Shown piece by piece: positions 34,554-43,978 of a stretch of 64,000 bases of DNA; positions within the stretch are counted from its first letter, which is position 1, and every line of letters begins with the position of its first letter. A program made the position numbers and the translations under genes. The stretch covers positions 248,001 to 312,000 of the forward strand of contig NZ_VUOD01000003.1 of the NCBI RefSeq assembly GCF_008386465.1, read 5' to 3'. The stretch comes from Arenimonas fontis (GTDB taxonomy: Bacteria > Pseudomonadota > Gammaproteobacteria > Xanthomonadales > Xanthomonadaceae). A model generated the notes under the pieces. It was not told where the DNA came from. It did not search any database and worked only from the letters and a program-made list of their open reading frames with translations.

Positions 34554-35216
34554 TCAGCGCTGGGCGTCGGGCTGGTGCTCGGGGCGGGCCTTGTCGAAGG
34601 CATCCAGCGCCAGGCATTCGCCGACGATCCGGCGGATGGTCGGATAGGGCGTCATGTCCACCTTGAAGCGCTCGGCGTTGTAGACCTGCGGTACCAGGCA
34701 GCAGTCCGCCAGGGTCGGCACCTCGCCGTCGCAGAAGGTGCCGGTGGACGGGTTGTCCTCCAGCACCTGCTCCACCGCCGACAGCCCGGCCGCGACCCAG
34801 TGCCGCACCCAGGCATCGCGCGCTTCCTGGGCCAGCCCCAGGGTGTTCTCCAGGTACTGCAGCACCCGCAGGTTGTTCAGCGGATGCACGTCGCAGGCGA
34901 TCATCTGGGCGATGGCGCGGACCCGTTGGCGATCGCGGGCGGTGGTCGGCATCAGCGGCCGGTCCGGCCAGGTTTCGTCCAGGTACTCGATGATGGCCAT
35001 GGACTGGCGCAATATCCGGTTACCGTGCAGCAGCACCGGCACCAGCTCCTGCGGATTGAGGTCGGCATAGGCTGGCTTGTGCTGTTCGCCCCCGTCCTTG
35101 AGCAAGTGCACCGGCACGATCTCGTAGGGCAGCCCCTTGAGGTTGAGCGCGATGCGCACCCGATAGGCGGCGCTGGATCGCCAGTACGAGTACAGCCGGA
35201 TGGAGCCGGTGTTCAT
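34554..35216 (-). CDS. maiA: maleylacetoacetate isomerase (GST zeta)
   Basis: 220 residues. Isomerises 4-maleylacetoacetate to 4-fumarylacetoacetate with glutathione in tyrosine breakdown. The zeta-class glutathione-S-transferase signature YSYWRSSAAYRVRIALNLKG is at residues 9-28; NPQELVPVL, LRQSMAIIEYLDETWP and a helical C-terminal domain with HPLNNLRVLQYL follow. Length is normal. Last gene of the hpd-hmgA-fahA-maiA operon, 104 bases after fahA with a hairpin between. Confidence 0.95.
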   Translation of the reverse strand: MNTGSIRLYSYWRSSAAYRVRIALNLKGLPYEIVPVHLLKDGGEQHKPAYADLNPQELVPVLLHGNRILRQSMAIIEYLDETWPDRPLMPTTARDRQRVRAIAQMIACDVHPLNNLRVLQYLENTLGLAQEARDAWVRHWVAAGLSAVEQVLEDNPSTGTFCDGEVPTLADCCLVPQVYNAERFKVDMTPYPTIRRIVGECLALDAFDKARPEHQPDAQR

Positions 35217-35273
35217 GCCGCTTCCCCCTTCGCCTGGACTCCCGGCACCACCGCCGGGCCGGCTCCAAGCATA

Positions 35274-35307
35274 CGCCCGGGCGCCCTGGCTTCACCATGC
35301 CCGGGCG
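35274..35307 (-). other. hairpin between fahA and maiA
   Basis: Perfect arms CGCCCGGG (35274-35281) and CCCGGGCG (35300-35307) around an 18-base loop lie in the only sizeable gap of the tyrosine operon. It could reduce maiA expression or mark an mRNA processing point. Confidence 0.4.
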
Positions 35308-35320
35308 GCTGACCGACCGT

Positions 35321-36316
35321 TCAGGGCCTGGCGATCACCTGTTCGATGGCGCCGAAGATGCTGCGGCCCTCGCGATCCAGCATCTCGATGCGGACGACGT
35401 CGCCGAAGCGCATGAAGGGCGTGCTGGGCTTGCCGTCGCGCAGGGTCTCCACCGTCCGCTGCTCGGCGAAGCAGCTGGCACCCTTGCTGGTGTCCTCGTT
35501 GGCCACGGTGCCGGAGCCGACGATGGTGCCGGCCACCAGCGGCCGGGTCTTCGCCGCGTGCGCCACCAGCTGGGCGAAGTCGAACTGCATGTCCACGCCG
35601 GCCTCGGGCGCGCCGAACCATTTGCCGTTGATGTGGGTCAGCAGCGGCAGGTGCACCTTGTTGTCCCGCCAGGCCTCGCCCAGCTCGTCGGGAGTGACGA
35701 ACACCGGGCTCAGCGCCGAGCGCGGCTTGGACTGCAGGAAGCCGAAACCCTTGGCCAGCTCGGCCGGGATCAGGTTGCGCAGGCTGACGTCATTGACCAG
35801 GCCGACCAGCTGGATGTGCCGCGCGGCCTCCTCGGCGCTGACGCCCTGCGGCACGTCATCGGTGACCACGACGACCTCGGCCTCCAGATCGATGCCATAG
35901 GCCTCGTCGGCCACCAGCACCGGGTCGCGCGGGCCGTAGAAACCGGCGCTGGTCGCCTGGTACATCAGCGGGTCGGTGTAGAAGGTCTCCGGCACCTCGG
36001 CGCCGCGGGCCTTGCGTACCCGTGCCACGTGCGGCAGGTAGGCGCTGCCGTCCACGAATTCGTAGGCGCGCGGCAGCGGCGCGGCGAACTGGCGGAAATC
36101 CACCTCGAACACCGGTTCGCCGTTGATGGTCTCCGGCCGGCCCTGCTCCAGGGCCTGGTAGACGCCGTTCAGGCGCGGCGCCGCGCTCGACCAGTCGTCC
36201 AGGGCCGCCTGCAGGGTGGCGGCGATGCCGGTGGCGCGCACCGCCCGGCCCAGGTCCTTCGACACCACCACCAGGGTGCCGTCGCGGCCGCCTTCCTTGA
36301 GGGATCCGAGTTTCAT
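35321..36316 (-). CDS. fahA: fumarylacetoacetate hydrolase family protein (fumarylacetoacetase)
   Basis: 331 residues from ATG 36316 (AGGAG upstream). Cleaves fumarylacetoacetate to fumarate and acetoacetate, last step of tyrosine degradation. Sequence features: MKLGSLKEGGRDGTLVVVSK, FYTDPLMYQATSAGFYGPRD, and the metal-binding acidic LEAEVVVVTDDVPQG, then GWRDNKV-type (GEAWRDNKVHLPLL) and GSGTVANEDTSKG. Shorter than the eukaryotic enzyme, as in other bacterial short-type FAH proteins. Position 23 bases after hmgA supports the assignment. Confidence 0.93.
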   Translation of the reverse strand: MKLGSLKEGGRDGTLVVVSKDLGRAVRATGIAATLQAALDDWSSAAPRLNGVYQALEQGRPETINGEPVFEVDFRQFAAPLPRAYEFVDGSAYLPHVARVRKARGAEVPETFYTDPLMYQATSAGFYGPRDPVLVADEAYGIDLEAEVVVVTDDVPQGVSAEEAARHIQLVGLVNDVSLRNLIPAELAKGFGFLQSKPRSALSPVFVTPDELGEAWRDNKVHLPLLTHINGKWFGAPEAGVDMQFDFAQLVAHAAKTRPLVAGTIVGSGTVANEDTSKGASCFAEQRTVETLRDGKPSTPFMRFGDVVRIEMLDREGRSIFGAIEQVIARP

Positions 36317-36339
36317 CCTGATGCTCCTGAATGTCCGGC

Positions 36340-37635
36340 TCAGCCGCGCTTGCCGGGGTCGAAGTGCTTGCGCAGACCGGCCCAGCACTGCCGGTAGTCG
36401 CGCTGGCGATGGCCGGCCTCCAGAGCCTGGGCGGTCGGCCGGATCACGTGCCGGGATTCGAACATGAAGGCCATGGTGTCGGTGATCACGTCCGGCTTGC
36501 TCAGGTCGGCGTTGGCGGCCTTCTCGAAGGTGGCCGCGTCGGGACCGTGGCCGCTCATCGAATTGTGCAGCGAGGCGCCGCCAGGCACGAAACCCTCGGC
36601 CTTGGCGTCGTAGGCACCGTGCACCAGGCCCATGAACTCGCTGGCGATGTTGCGGTGGAACCAGGGCGGCCGGAAGGTGTCCTGGGCCACCAGCCAGCGC
36701 GGCGGGAAGATGACGAAATCGATGTTGCTGGTGCCTGGGGTGTCGCTGGGCGAATGCAGCACCAGGAAGATGCTCGGATCCGGATGGTCGTAGCTGATCG
36801 AGCCGATGGTGTTGAAGCGGCGCAGGTCGTACTTGCAGGGCGCGTAGTTGCCATGCCAGGCCACCACGTCCAGCGGGCTGTGGCCGATGTCGGCGCGCCA
36901 GAGGCCGCCCTGGAACTTGGCCACCAGCTCGAAGCCGCCCTCGCGGTCCTCCCAGGCGGCGACCGGGGTGAGGAAATCGCGCGGATTGGCCAGGCCGTTG
37001 CTGCCGATCGGGCCCAGGTCCGGCAGGCGGAAAAGGGCGCCGAAGTTCTCGCAGACGTAACCGCGGGCCTGGCCGTCCGGCAGCGAGACGCTGAAGCGGA
37101 TGCCGCGCGGGACCAGGGCGATCTCCTGCGGCTCGACCTCCAGCACGCCAAGCTCGGTGGCGATGCGCAGGCGGCCCTGCTGCGGGACGATCAGCAGTTC
37201 GCCATCGGCGTCGTAGAAATAACGACCGTCCATGTCCTTGTTGGCGGCGTACACGTGCACGCCCATGCCACCGGCGGACGGGCCGCCGTTGCCGGCCATG
37301 GTGAACAGGCCGTCGAGCCAGTCGGTCGGCGCCTGCGGCAGCGGCAGCGGGCTCCAGCGCAACTGCTCTGGCGTCACCGGACCATGGCCGAAATCGTTGT
37401 GGAAACGCGAATGCGCCAGGGGCGAGAAGGAACCATGCATGGCCGCCGGCCGGATCCGGTACAGCCAGCTGCGCCGGTTGGCCCCGCGCGGCGCGGTGAA
37501 GGCCGTGCCGGAGAGCTGTTCGGCGTACAGGCCATAAGGACACTTCTGCGGCGAATTCCGCCCGACCGGCAAGGCACCAGGCAGCGCCTCGGTCGCGAAC
37601 TCGTTCCCGAATCCGCTCATGTACTGGAGACTCAT
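36340..37635 (-). CDS. hmgA: homogentisate 1,2-dioxygenase
   Basis: 431 residues from ATG 37635 (GGAG nine bases upstream; ATG 37620 is an alternative). Fe(II) enzyme that opens the homogentisate ring to maleylacetoacetate. The family N-terminus [19 protein letters not shown] is present, with [29 protein letters not shown] and the iron-binding C-terminal region [18 protein letters not shown] with [12 protein letters not shown]. Full length. Lies 19 bases after hpd. Confidence 0.97.
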   Translation of the reverse strand: MSLQYMSGFGNEFATEALPGALPVGRNSPQKCPYGLYAEQLSGTAFTAPRGANRRSWLYRIRPAAMHGSFSPLAHSRFHNDFGHGPVTPEQLRWSPLPLPQAPTDWLDGLFTMAGNGGPSAGGMGVHVYAANKDMDGRYFYDADGELLIVPQQGRLRIATELGVLEVEPQEIALVPRGIRFSVSLPDGQARGYVCENFGALFRLPDLGPIGSNGLANPRDFLTPVAAWEDREGGFELVAKFQGGLWRADIGHSPLDVVAWHGNYAPCKYDLRRFNTIGSISYDHPDPSIFLVLHSPSDTPGTSNIDFVIFPPRWLVAQDTFRPPWFHRNIASEFMGLVHGAYDAKAEGFVPGGASLHNSMSGHGPDAATFEKAANADLSKPDVITDTMAFMFESRHVIRPTAQALEAGHRQRDYRQCWAGLRKHFDPGKRG

Positions 37636-37654
37636 CTGGGACTCCGTTGAGGGC

Positions 37655-38755
37655 TTACAGCACGCCGCGGCGCATCTGGTCGCGTTCGATGGATTCGAAC
37701 AGGGCCTGGAAATTGCCCTCGCCGAAGCCTTCGTTGCCCTTGCGCTGGATGATCTCGAAGAAGATCGGGCCGAAGGCGTTCTTGGTGAAGATCTGCAGCA
37801 GCTTGCGCTGCTTGGTCTCCGGGTCGGCGTCGATCAGGATCCTGTTCTTCGCCAGCCGCGGCACGTCCTCGCCGTGGTTGGGGATGCGCTGGTCGATCAC
37901 TTCGTAATAGGTGTCCGGCGTGTCAAGGAACTCGACCCCGGCCTTCCGCATGGCTTCCACCGTGCCGTAGATCTCGTCGGTGAACAGGGCGATGTGCTGG
38001 ATGCCCTCGCCCTTGTACTCGCGCAGGTATTCGTTGATCTGGCTCTTCTCGTCGCTGGACTCGTTCAGCGGAATGCGGACGATGCCGTCGGGCGCGGTCA
38101 TGGCCTTGGACAGCAGGCCGGTCTTGGCGCCCTTGATGTCGAAGTAGCGGATCTCGCGGAAGTTGAACAGCTTCTCGTAGTACTCCGACCACTTCTGCAT
38201 GTTGCCCACGTACAGGTTGTGGGTCAGGTGGTCTATGAAGGTCAGGCCGAAGCCCTTGGGATGCTGGTCGACGCCGGGCAGCGGCTCGTACTCGGCATAG
38301 ACGTCGTCGCGGCCGTCGTCGATCAGGTACAGCATGCAGTCGCCGATGCCCTTGATCACCGGCGCCTTCACCGCCGCGGTCTCCGGCCGGTGCTCCACCT
38401 TCTCGCCGCCGTTGGCCAGCACGTGCGCCAGCACCTCGCCGCTGGGGCGCTTGAAGCGGATGGCGAAGCCGCAGGCGGACTGGCCGTGCCTGGCGGCGAA
38501 GTCGGCGGCGAAGGAATCCGGATCCTCGTTGAGCAGGAAGTTGATCAGGCCCTGGCGGAACAGGGTGACCGGCCGGGTGCGATGCCGGGCCACGGCGGTG
38601 AAGCCCAGCTTGCGCAGGTAGTCGGCCATGGCCGCGCCCTGGCCGGCCGGCGCGGCGAACTCGACGAACTCGAAGCCATTGATGCCCATCGGGTTCTCGA
38701 AGGTGGTGGGCGTCATGCCCAGGTTCGGGGCGTGGGTCTGGGGTTGCGCGTTCAT
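37655..38755 (-). CDS. hpd: 4-hydroxyphenylpyruvate dioxygenase
   Basis: 366 residues. ATG 38755 is chosen for the GGAGGT a few bases upstream; the frame extends ten codons further without support. Converts 4-hydroxyphenylpyruvate to homogentisate. Two vicinal-oxygen-chelate domains; the Fe(II) facial triad is visible as [10 protein letters not shown] (His about 176), [11 protein letters not shown] and [20 protein letters not shown] (Glu). First gene of the tyrosine operon, with a clear promoter and overlapping palindrome at 38798-38826. Confidence 0.97.
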   Translation of the reverse strand: MNAQPQTHAPNLGMTPTTFENPMGINGFEFVEFAAPAGQGAAMADYLRKLGFTAVARHRTRPVTLFRQGLINFLLNEDPDSFAADFAARHGQSACGFAIRFKRPSGEVLAHVLANGGEKVEHRPETAAVKAPVIKGIGDCMLYLIDDGRDDVYAEYEPLPGVDQHPKGFGLTFIDHLTHNLYVGNMQKWSEYYEKLFNFREIRYFDIKGAKTGLLSKAMTAPDGIVRIPLNESSDEKSQINEYLREYKGEGIQHIALFTDEIYGTVEAMRKAGVEFLDTPDTYYEVIDQRIPNHGEDVPRLAKNRILIDADPETKQRKLLQIFTKNAFGPIFFEIIQRKGNEGFGEGNFQALFESIERDQMRRGVL

Positions 38756-38797
38756 GGGGACCTCCGGGTCGCGGCGGCTTGCCAAGGGAAGACCATC

Positions 38798-38826
38798 GTT
38801 ATAGTTTCATCTGAAACCATTTGCAA
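38798..38826 (-). promoter_or_regulatory. sigma-70-type promoter of hpd
   Basis: On the minus strand TTGCAA (38826-38821) and TATAAC (38803-38798) are separated by exactly 17 bases, a good match to -35 and -10 boxes. Transcription would start near 38790, giving a leader of about 35 bases before the hpd ATG. The spacer consists almost entirely of the operator-like palindrome. Confidence 0.7.
38801..38820. promoter_or_regulatory. MarR-type operator palindrome
   Basis: Arms ATAGTTTCA and TGAAACCAT match at eight of nine positions around a two-base centre. Its size and symmetry fit a MarR-family dimer site, and it covers the spacer and -10 of the hpd promoter as well as sequence upstream of the divergent regulator gene, so it could control both. 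Confidence 0.7.
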
Positions 38827-38840
38827 GCCGCGAGGCCCCG

Positions 38841-39296
38841 ATGGCCGAGCAAGACCTGCTGGACCTGGAACATTTCCTGCCCTACCGGCTGTCGGTGTTG
38901 TCCAACCGGATCAGCCAGGACATCGCCCGCCTCTACGCCGACCGCTTCGGCCTGGCCGTCACCGAGTGGCGGGTGCTGGCGGTGCTGGGCCGGCACCCCG
39001 GCCTGTCCGCCCGCGAAGTGGCCGAGCGCACCGCCATGGACAAGGTGGCGGTCAGCCGGGCGATTGCCTCCCTGGTCGAAGCGGGCCGGCTGCTGCGCGA
39101 GGTCGATCATGGCGATCGCCGCCGCGCGGTGCTGCGGCTCAGCCCCGCCGGCGAGGCGATCTATCGGCAGGTCGCGCCCCTGGCGCTGGCTTACCAGTCG
39201 CGACTGCTCGAGGGCCTGGGCGAGGACGAGCGTGCCGCACTGGATCGCCTGCTGACCCGCATGGAGGAACTGGAGCTGGCGACGCGGCCGGGCTGA
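38841..39296 (+). CDS. MarR-family regulator of tyrosine catabolism
   Basis: 151 residues from ATG 38841 (GAGG upstream). Winged helix-turn-helix repressor: FGLAVTEWRVLAVLGRHPG, recognition region AREVAERTAMDKVAVSRAIA and the wing REVDHGDRRRAVLRLSPAG, with helical dimerisation ends. It is transcribed away from hpd with a palindrome between, so it most likely represses the hpd operon and itself, with a tyrosine catabolite as inducer. The ligand is inference from related HpdA/HmgR-type regulators. Converges with the MFS gene 19 bases downstream. Confidence 0.9.
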   Translation: MAEQDLLDLEHFLPYRLSVLSNRISQDIARLYADRFGLAVTEWRVLAVLGRHPGLSAREVAERTAMDKVAVSRAIASLVEAGRLLREVDHGDRRRAVLRLSPAGEAIYRQVAPLALAYQSRLLEGLGEDERAALDRLLTRMEELELATRPG

Positions 39297-39315
39297 GCCT
39301 GTCAGGCGCCTCCGC

Positions 39316-40659
39316 TCAACGGTTGCTGCCGACCGTGATGGTCTCCAGGCCGTGGCCGCCCTGACCGCGCTCGGCCCGCCACAGCCGCCAGGCGAAAAAC
39401 AGCCCCAGCGAGGACAGCGCCGTGTAGAACCACATGCCCGGGGCGTACCCGGCCGGATTCTCCGGCCCCGCCAGGTAGCGGTCGTTGAGCGCACCCACGA
39501 CCAGCGGCACGGCGATCCAGCCCAGCTGCTGGCACAGGGTCATCAGGGCGTAGGCCGAGCCGAGCCGCCGGTCGTCGACGATGTAGGCCACGCTGGGCCA
39601 CATCACCGCCGGGATCAGCGAGAAGACCCCGCCCAGCAGCAGGATCACGCACAGCAGCGTCAGCGGTACCTCGCCGCTTCCCACCAGCGGGATGGTGACC
39701 ATGACGTCCGGTCCCGGCGGCAGATAGGTCACTGCCAGGAACAGCGGCAGCATCACCAGCGAGCCGATCGCCATGAACAAGGACCGGCGACCGACCCGAT
39801 CCACCCACAATCCGAACAGCGGAGTGGCGAAGATCGCCGCCACCGGCAACAGGCTGCTCAGGATGCCGGCCGCCTCGCGCTCCAGCCCGTGCGCCTGCTG
39901 GAAGTAGTCGATGGCGAAACTCCGGAACGGGAACACCGTCGAGTAGAACACCACGCACAGGGCGACGATGTACCAGTACGAAGCGCTGAAACGGTAGAGG
40001 CTGCGCAAGTCCAGCCGGTCGGTGGCCGCCGCCTCGCCCAGGTAGAAGCGGCCTTCGGCCCGCCGTTCCAGCATCCAGTACAGCAGCGCCGCGCCCAGAC
40101 CGGCCGCCATCACCCCGGTGGACAACCAGAGCGGATCCTGCCAGTTCGAGTACAGCGGCGCGGCGAAGGACGTGGACCAGTCCGCCGAAGCAGAACCCAG
40201 GCGGGAGATCGAAAGGTTCAGGCCGAAGGCGAAGCTCAGCTCCTTGCCCTTGAACCATTTCGCCAGCACCGCCGTCACCGCGACGATCAGGGGTTCGGCG
40301 CCCATGCCCAGCAGGAAGCGACCGGCCGCCAGGGTCGGAAAGCTGCTGGCGGCCGCCGACACCGCCGCCGCCAGCACGCACACGGCGGCGAAGGCGACGA
40401 TCGCCCGGCGGGCGCCGAAGCGATCGATCACGTAACCGCCGACCAGCAACACCAGCAACGCGGCCAGGTTGTAGGCCGAGGACAGCATGCCGATCTGCCG
40501 GTAGCTGAAACCCTGCTGCTCGCGCAGCAGGTCCACGACCGGATTGAGGGCGTCGTAGACGTAGTAGTTGCCGAACATGGCCAGGCTGGCGAACACCAGC
40601 ACCAGCCAGCGGTAGGCGGGAGTCGGCCTCGGCAAGGCGCCGGCGCCCGGTATGCTCAT
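39316..40659 (-). CDS. MFS transporter
   Basis: 447 residues, about twelve membrane helices. Major facilitator superfamily features: NPVVDLLREQQGFSYRQIGM before helix 2, GGYVIDRFGARRAIVAF (the loop 2-3 GxxxDRxGxR motif) and its repeat GLWVDRVGRRSLF after helix 8. A conserved-looking LAKWFKGKELSFAFG follows helix 4. The substrate is not readable. It lies 10 bases after the POT peptide transporter gene and next to tyrosine catabolism, so an amino-acid or peptide-related solute is plausible. Confidence 0.88.
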   Translation of the reverse strand: MSIPGAGALPRPTPAYRWLVLVFASLAMFGNYYVYDALNPVVDLLREQQGFSYRQIGMLSSAYNLAALLVLLVGGYVIDRFGARRAIVAFAAVCVLAAAVSAAASSFPTLAAGRFLLGMGAEPLIVAVTAVLAKWFKGKELSFAFGLNLSISRLGSASADWSTSFAAPLYSNWQDPLWLSTGVMAAGLGAALLYWMLERRAEGRFYLGEAAATDRLDLRSLYRFSASYWYIVALCVVFYSTVFPFRSFAIDYFQQAHGLEREAAGILSSLLPVAAIFATPLFGLWVDRVGRRSLFMAIGSLVMLPLFLAVTYLPPGPDVMVTIPLVGSGEVPLTLLCVILLLGGVFSLIPAVMWPSVAYIVDDRRLGSAYALMTLCQQLGWIAVPLVVGALNDRYLAGPENPAGYAPGMWFYTALSSLGLFFAWRLWRAERGQGGHGLETITVGSNR

Positions 40660-40669
40660 CGCCCCGACC

Positions 40670-42166
40670 TCACTTGACGCCGTGCATCAGCCTGTTGATC
40701 AGCGGCGCGACCAGGAACAGCAACACGCCCGAGCCCACCAGGGCCCAGAAGCCGAAGGTGTAGCCGGCGTAGGCCGAGGCCACGGTCATGCCGGTCTCGC
40801 CGCTGACATGCCCGGCGAAAATGCCCGACAGGTTGTTTCCGATCGCCGTGGACAGGAACCAGCCGCCCATGCCGAAACCGACCAGGCGCACCGGCGCGAG
40901 CTTGGTCACCATGGACAGGCCGATCGGCGACAGGCACAGCTCGCCGGCGGTCTGGATCACGTACACCATGAACAGCGTCCAGAACGGAATCTTGCCGGCA
41001 TCGTCCACCAGGCTGGACAGGGCGAACATCAGCAGGGCGAAGGCCAGGCCATTGCCGATCAGTCCCAGACCGAACTTGCGCGGGATAGACGGGTTGGCCG
41101 GTCCCAGCGCCACCCACGCCCAGGCGAACAGCGGTCCCAGCACCAGGATCGCGATCGGGTTGACCGACTGGAACCAGCCGACCGGGAAGATCCAGCCGCC
41201 GAAATCGCGGTCGACGATGTTCTGGGCCAGGAAGTTGAACGAACTGCCGGCCTGCTCGAAGAACATCCAGAACAGCACGTTGAACACGAAGATGATCAGC
41301 ATCGCGATCGAGCGGTCGCGCCGGACCGAGCCCTCGCGGACTCCTTCCGCCAGGATCAGCGCGCAGAGACCGGCGAAGAGCACGCCGAGGATCCAGGCCA
41401 GGACGCTGGCGTCGATGGTCAGCAGGGCGAACGCCACCGGAATCGCCGCCATCGTGCCGAGCGCGACCCACAGCGAACGCATGTTGCCTTCGCCGCCCTC
41501 CGGCGGTCGCCCCACGCCGCCGAGCTGGCGCCGGCCGAACCAGAACCACACCAGGCTGAGCAACATGCCGATACCGGAGGCGATGAAGACCACCTTGTAG
41601 GCCGGCATGCTCTCGCTTCCGAACACCCGCTCCGCCAGCCAGCCGGTCAGCACCGGCGCAACCGCGGCACCGGCGTTGATCCCCATGTAGAAGTAGGTGA
41701 AACCCGCATCCCGTCGCGGGTCGTTCAGGCCGTAAAGACTGCCGACCATGGTCGAAATGTTCGGCTTGAACAGGCCGTTGCCGCAGATGATGGTCGCCAG
41801 CCCGATCTTGAAGACCTGCTCGTTGGGCACCGCGATCAGGAACAGGCCGGCGGACATGACCACCGCGCCGATGAGGATCGAACGCTGATAGCCGATCAGG
41901 CGATCGGCGACGTAACCGCCGAACAGCGCGGCGGCGTAGATCAGGGCCAGGTAGGCGCCGTAGAGGGTGTTGGCGGGGGCCTCGCCGGTTCCCGAGCCGT
42001 CGTAGAACTGGGCGACGATGTACAGGGTTAGCGCCCAGCGGATGCCGTAGAAGGCGAAGCGCTCCCAGAATTCGGTCATGAACAGCATCCACAACGGCTT
42101 CGGATGCCCCAGGACCTGCTTGAACTCCGGCACGCCGGCCGTGGTTTGCTCTGTGACGCCGCCCAT
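40670..42166 (-). CDS. POT-family proton-dependent oligopeptide transporter
   Basis: 498 residues with about fourteen helices. The proton-coupling ExxER motif is seen in TEFWERFAFYG (helix 1). Other family marks are GGYVADRLIGYQRSILIG, GNGLFKPNISTMVGSLY and FTYFYMGINAGAAVAP. Takes up di- and tripeptides with protons across the inner membrane. Forms a two-gene unit with the MFS transporter downstream; a supply of amino acids for the catabolic genes nearby is a reasonable inference. Confidence 0.94.
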   Translation of the reverse strand: MGGVTEQTTAGVPEFKQVLGHPKPLWMLFMTEFWERFAFYGIRWALTLYIVAQFYDGSGTGEAPANTLYGAYLALIYAAALFGGYVADRLIGYQRSILIGAVVMSAGLFLIAVPNEQVFKIGLATIICGNGLFKPNISTMVGSLYGLNDPRRDAGFTYFYMGINAGAAVAPVLTGWLAERVFGSESMPAYKVVFIASGIGMLLSLVWFWFGRRQLGGVGRPPEGGEGNMRSLWVALGTMAAIPVAFALLTIDASVLAWILGVLFAGLCALILAEGVREGSVRRDRSIAMLIIFVFNVLFWMFFEQAGSSFNFLAQNIVDRDFGGWIFPVGWFQSVNPIAILVLGPLFAWAWVALGPANPSIPRKFGLGLIGNGLAFALLMFALSSLVDDAGKIPFWTLFMVYVIQTAGELCLSPIGLSMVTKLAPVRLVGFGMGGWFLSTAIGNNLSGIFAGHVSGETGMTVASAYAGYTFGFWALVGSGVLLFLVAPLINRLMHGVK

Positions 42167-42285
42167 GCGGTCTCTCCCCTGGCTTGTCTGTCGTTATGTG
42201 GTTTCCGGCGCCCGGTCCGGCCGGAGGGCCGGCCGCGGGGCCGGCAAGGTGTAACCGCCCCGCCATGCGTCCGTCAAACGCGACA

Positions 42286-42307
42286 CGCCCCGGACCGGGC
42301 CGGGGCG
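42286..42307 (-). terminator. terminator-like hairpin after the AbgT gene
   Basis: Perfect 8-bp stem CGCCCCGG (42286-42293) and CCGGGGCG (42300-42307) with a six-base loop, 26 bases past the stop of the gene at 42333-43919 on the minus strand. Only a short T-rich patch (GTTT) follows. Confidence 0.55.
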
Positions 42308-42332
42308 CATTCAGGTGACTGAACCGGCCGGA

Positions 42333-43919
42333 TCAGCGGCCCGGCGGCAGGTACTCGTAGCTGGCGCCCCAGCCCAGGGGGATCTCCAGGGCCCAGAAGC
42401 CCAGCAGGAAGGCGCTCCAGCACACCAGCAGGGTCAGCGAATACGGCAGCATCAGGGCCAGCAGGGTACCGATGCCGGCCCCCTGCACGTAGCGCTGGCA
42501 GAACACCACGATCAGGGGGAAATAGGGCAGCAGCGGCGTGATGATGTTGGTGCTGGAATCGCCGACCCGGTAGGCCGCCTGGGTCAGGTCGGGCGAGACG
42601 CCCAGTTCCATCAGCATCGGCACCATGATCGCGCCGATCAGGGCCCACTTGGCCGAGGCCGAGCCCACCATCAGGTTGACGAAGGCCGACAGCAGCACGA
42701 TGCCGACCAGGGTAACCCCCAGCGGCAGGCCGAGCGCGCGCAGGCCGCTGGCGCCCTCGACCGCGATCAGCGCGCCCAGGTTGCTCTGGCCGAAGGCCCA
42801 GATGAACTGGGCGCAGAAGAAGGCCATCACCACGTAGTAGCCCATGCCGGACATGGCCTTGGACATGCCCTTCACCACGTCGCGATGGTTCTTCACGCTG
42901 CCGGCCATCATGCCGTAGATCACGCCCGGCACCAGGAAGAAGATGAAGATCAGCGGCACGATGGACTGCATCACCGGCGCCTGCATCACCAGCAGGTCGC
43001 TCTGGCCCGCCGCCACCGGCGTGCCGGCCGGCGCCCGCCAGGGCGAGCCCTCCGGCAGCAGGCTCAGCACGAACAGCAGGCCCAGCACCGCCATCGAGGC
43101 CAGGGCCCAGGCGAGGCCGCGCTTCTCGGCGGCGTCCAGGGCTTCGAGCTTCGGCATCTGCGAGGGGTCGCCGTCCACCGGCGTGCGCCGCAACCGCGGT
43201 TCGATCACCCGGTCGGTGAGGAACCAGCCCACCAGCACCACCAGACCGGTGGAAGCGGTGGTGAAGAAGTAGTTGTTCAGCGGGCTGACCACCACGGTCG
43301 GGTCTATCAGCTGGGCGGCGCTGGTACTCAGGCCCGACAGCAACGGGTCGAGGCTGCTGGGCACGAAGGTGGCGGAAAAACCGCCGGAGACGCCGGCGAA
43401 GGCCGCGGCGATGCCGGCCAGCGGATGCCGCCCGGCGGCGTAGAAGATCACCGCGCCGAGCGGGATCACCAGCACGTAGCCGGCGTCCACCGCCACATGG
43501 CTGAGCACGCCCACGGCGATCAGCATCGGTGTCAGCAGCATGCGCGGGGTGACGGTCAGGGCGGCGCGCAGGGCGGCGGAAACGAAGCCGGTGTGTTCGG
43601 CCACGCCCAGGCCCAGCATGGCCACCAGCACCACCCCCAGCGGCGGGAAGGTCACGAAGGTGTTGACCATGGCCGCCATGAAGCCGGTCAGGGAGCGGCC
43701 TTCGAGCAGGTTGCGGATGACGATGGGCTCGCCGGTGCGCGGGTCCACCGCGTCGAAGCTCAGGCCCGACAACCACCAGGACAGCGCCCAGACCACCAGC
43801 ATCAGCAGCAGGAACAGCACCGCCGGATCCGGCAGGCGGTTGCCCACGCGCTCGACCAAGTCCAGCGCGCCTGCGACCAGGCCGCGCCGGGCAGGGGTTT
43901 CCTGGGGGGTTGCGCTCAT
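42333..43919 (-). CDS. AbgT-family transporter
   Basis: 528 residues, polytopic. Resembles the AbgT/MtrF family (p-aminobenzoyl-glutamate uptake or antimetabolite efflux): NRLPDPAVLFLLLMLVVWAL at the N-terminus, FPPLGVVLVAMLGLGVAEHTG, HVAVDAGYVLVIPLGA, FSATFVPSSLDPLLSGLS, and the hairpin-loop-like NLMVGSASAKWALIGAIMVP with VGDSSTNIITPLLPYF. Substrate direction cannot be told from sequence. The kynA gene lies upstream on the opposite end, 58 bases away on the same strand, with a hairpin between. Confidence 0.93.
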   Translation of the reverse strand: MSATPQETPARRGLVAGALDLVERVGNRLPDPAVLFLLLMLVVWALSWWLSGLSFDAVDPRTGEPIVIRNLLEGRSLTGFMAAMVNTFVTFPPLGVVLVAMLGLGVAEHTGFVSAALRAALTVTPRMLLTPMLIAVGVLSHVAVDAGYVLVIPLGAVIFYAAGRHPLAGIAAAFAGVSGGFSATFVPSSLDPLLSGLSTSAAQLIDPTVVVSPLNNYFFTTASTGLVVLVGWFLTDRVIEPRLRRTPVDGDPSQMPKLEALDAAEKRGLAWALASMAVLGLLFVLSLLPEGSPWRAPAGTPVAAGQSDLLVMQAPVMQSIVPLIFIFFLVPGVIYGMMAGSVKNHRDVVKGMSKAMSGMGYYVVMAFFCAQFIWAFGQSNLGALIAVEGASGLRALGLPLGVTLVGIVLLSAFVNLMVGSASAKWALIGAIMVPMLMELGVSPDLTQAAYRVGDSSTNIITPLLPYFPLIVVFCQRYVQGAGIGTLLALMLPYSLTLLVCWSAFLLGFWALEIPLGWGASYEYLPPGR

Positions 43920-43961
43920 GCCTTCGCTCTCCTCGGGACGAAATCAGCCGGCATCCTAGCA

Positions 43962-43978
43962 AGCCCGGGCGCCGGGCT
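43962..43978 (-). terminator. hairpin at the end of kynA
   Basis: AGCCCGG (43962-43968) and CCGGGCT (43972-43978) form a perfect 7-bp stem with a GCG loop; it begins inside the kynA stop codon on the minus strand and is followed by TTGCTAGG. A compact terminator or mRNA 3' end structure. Confidence 0.5.
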
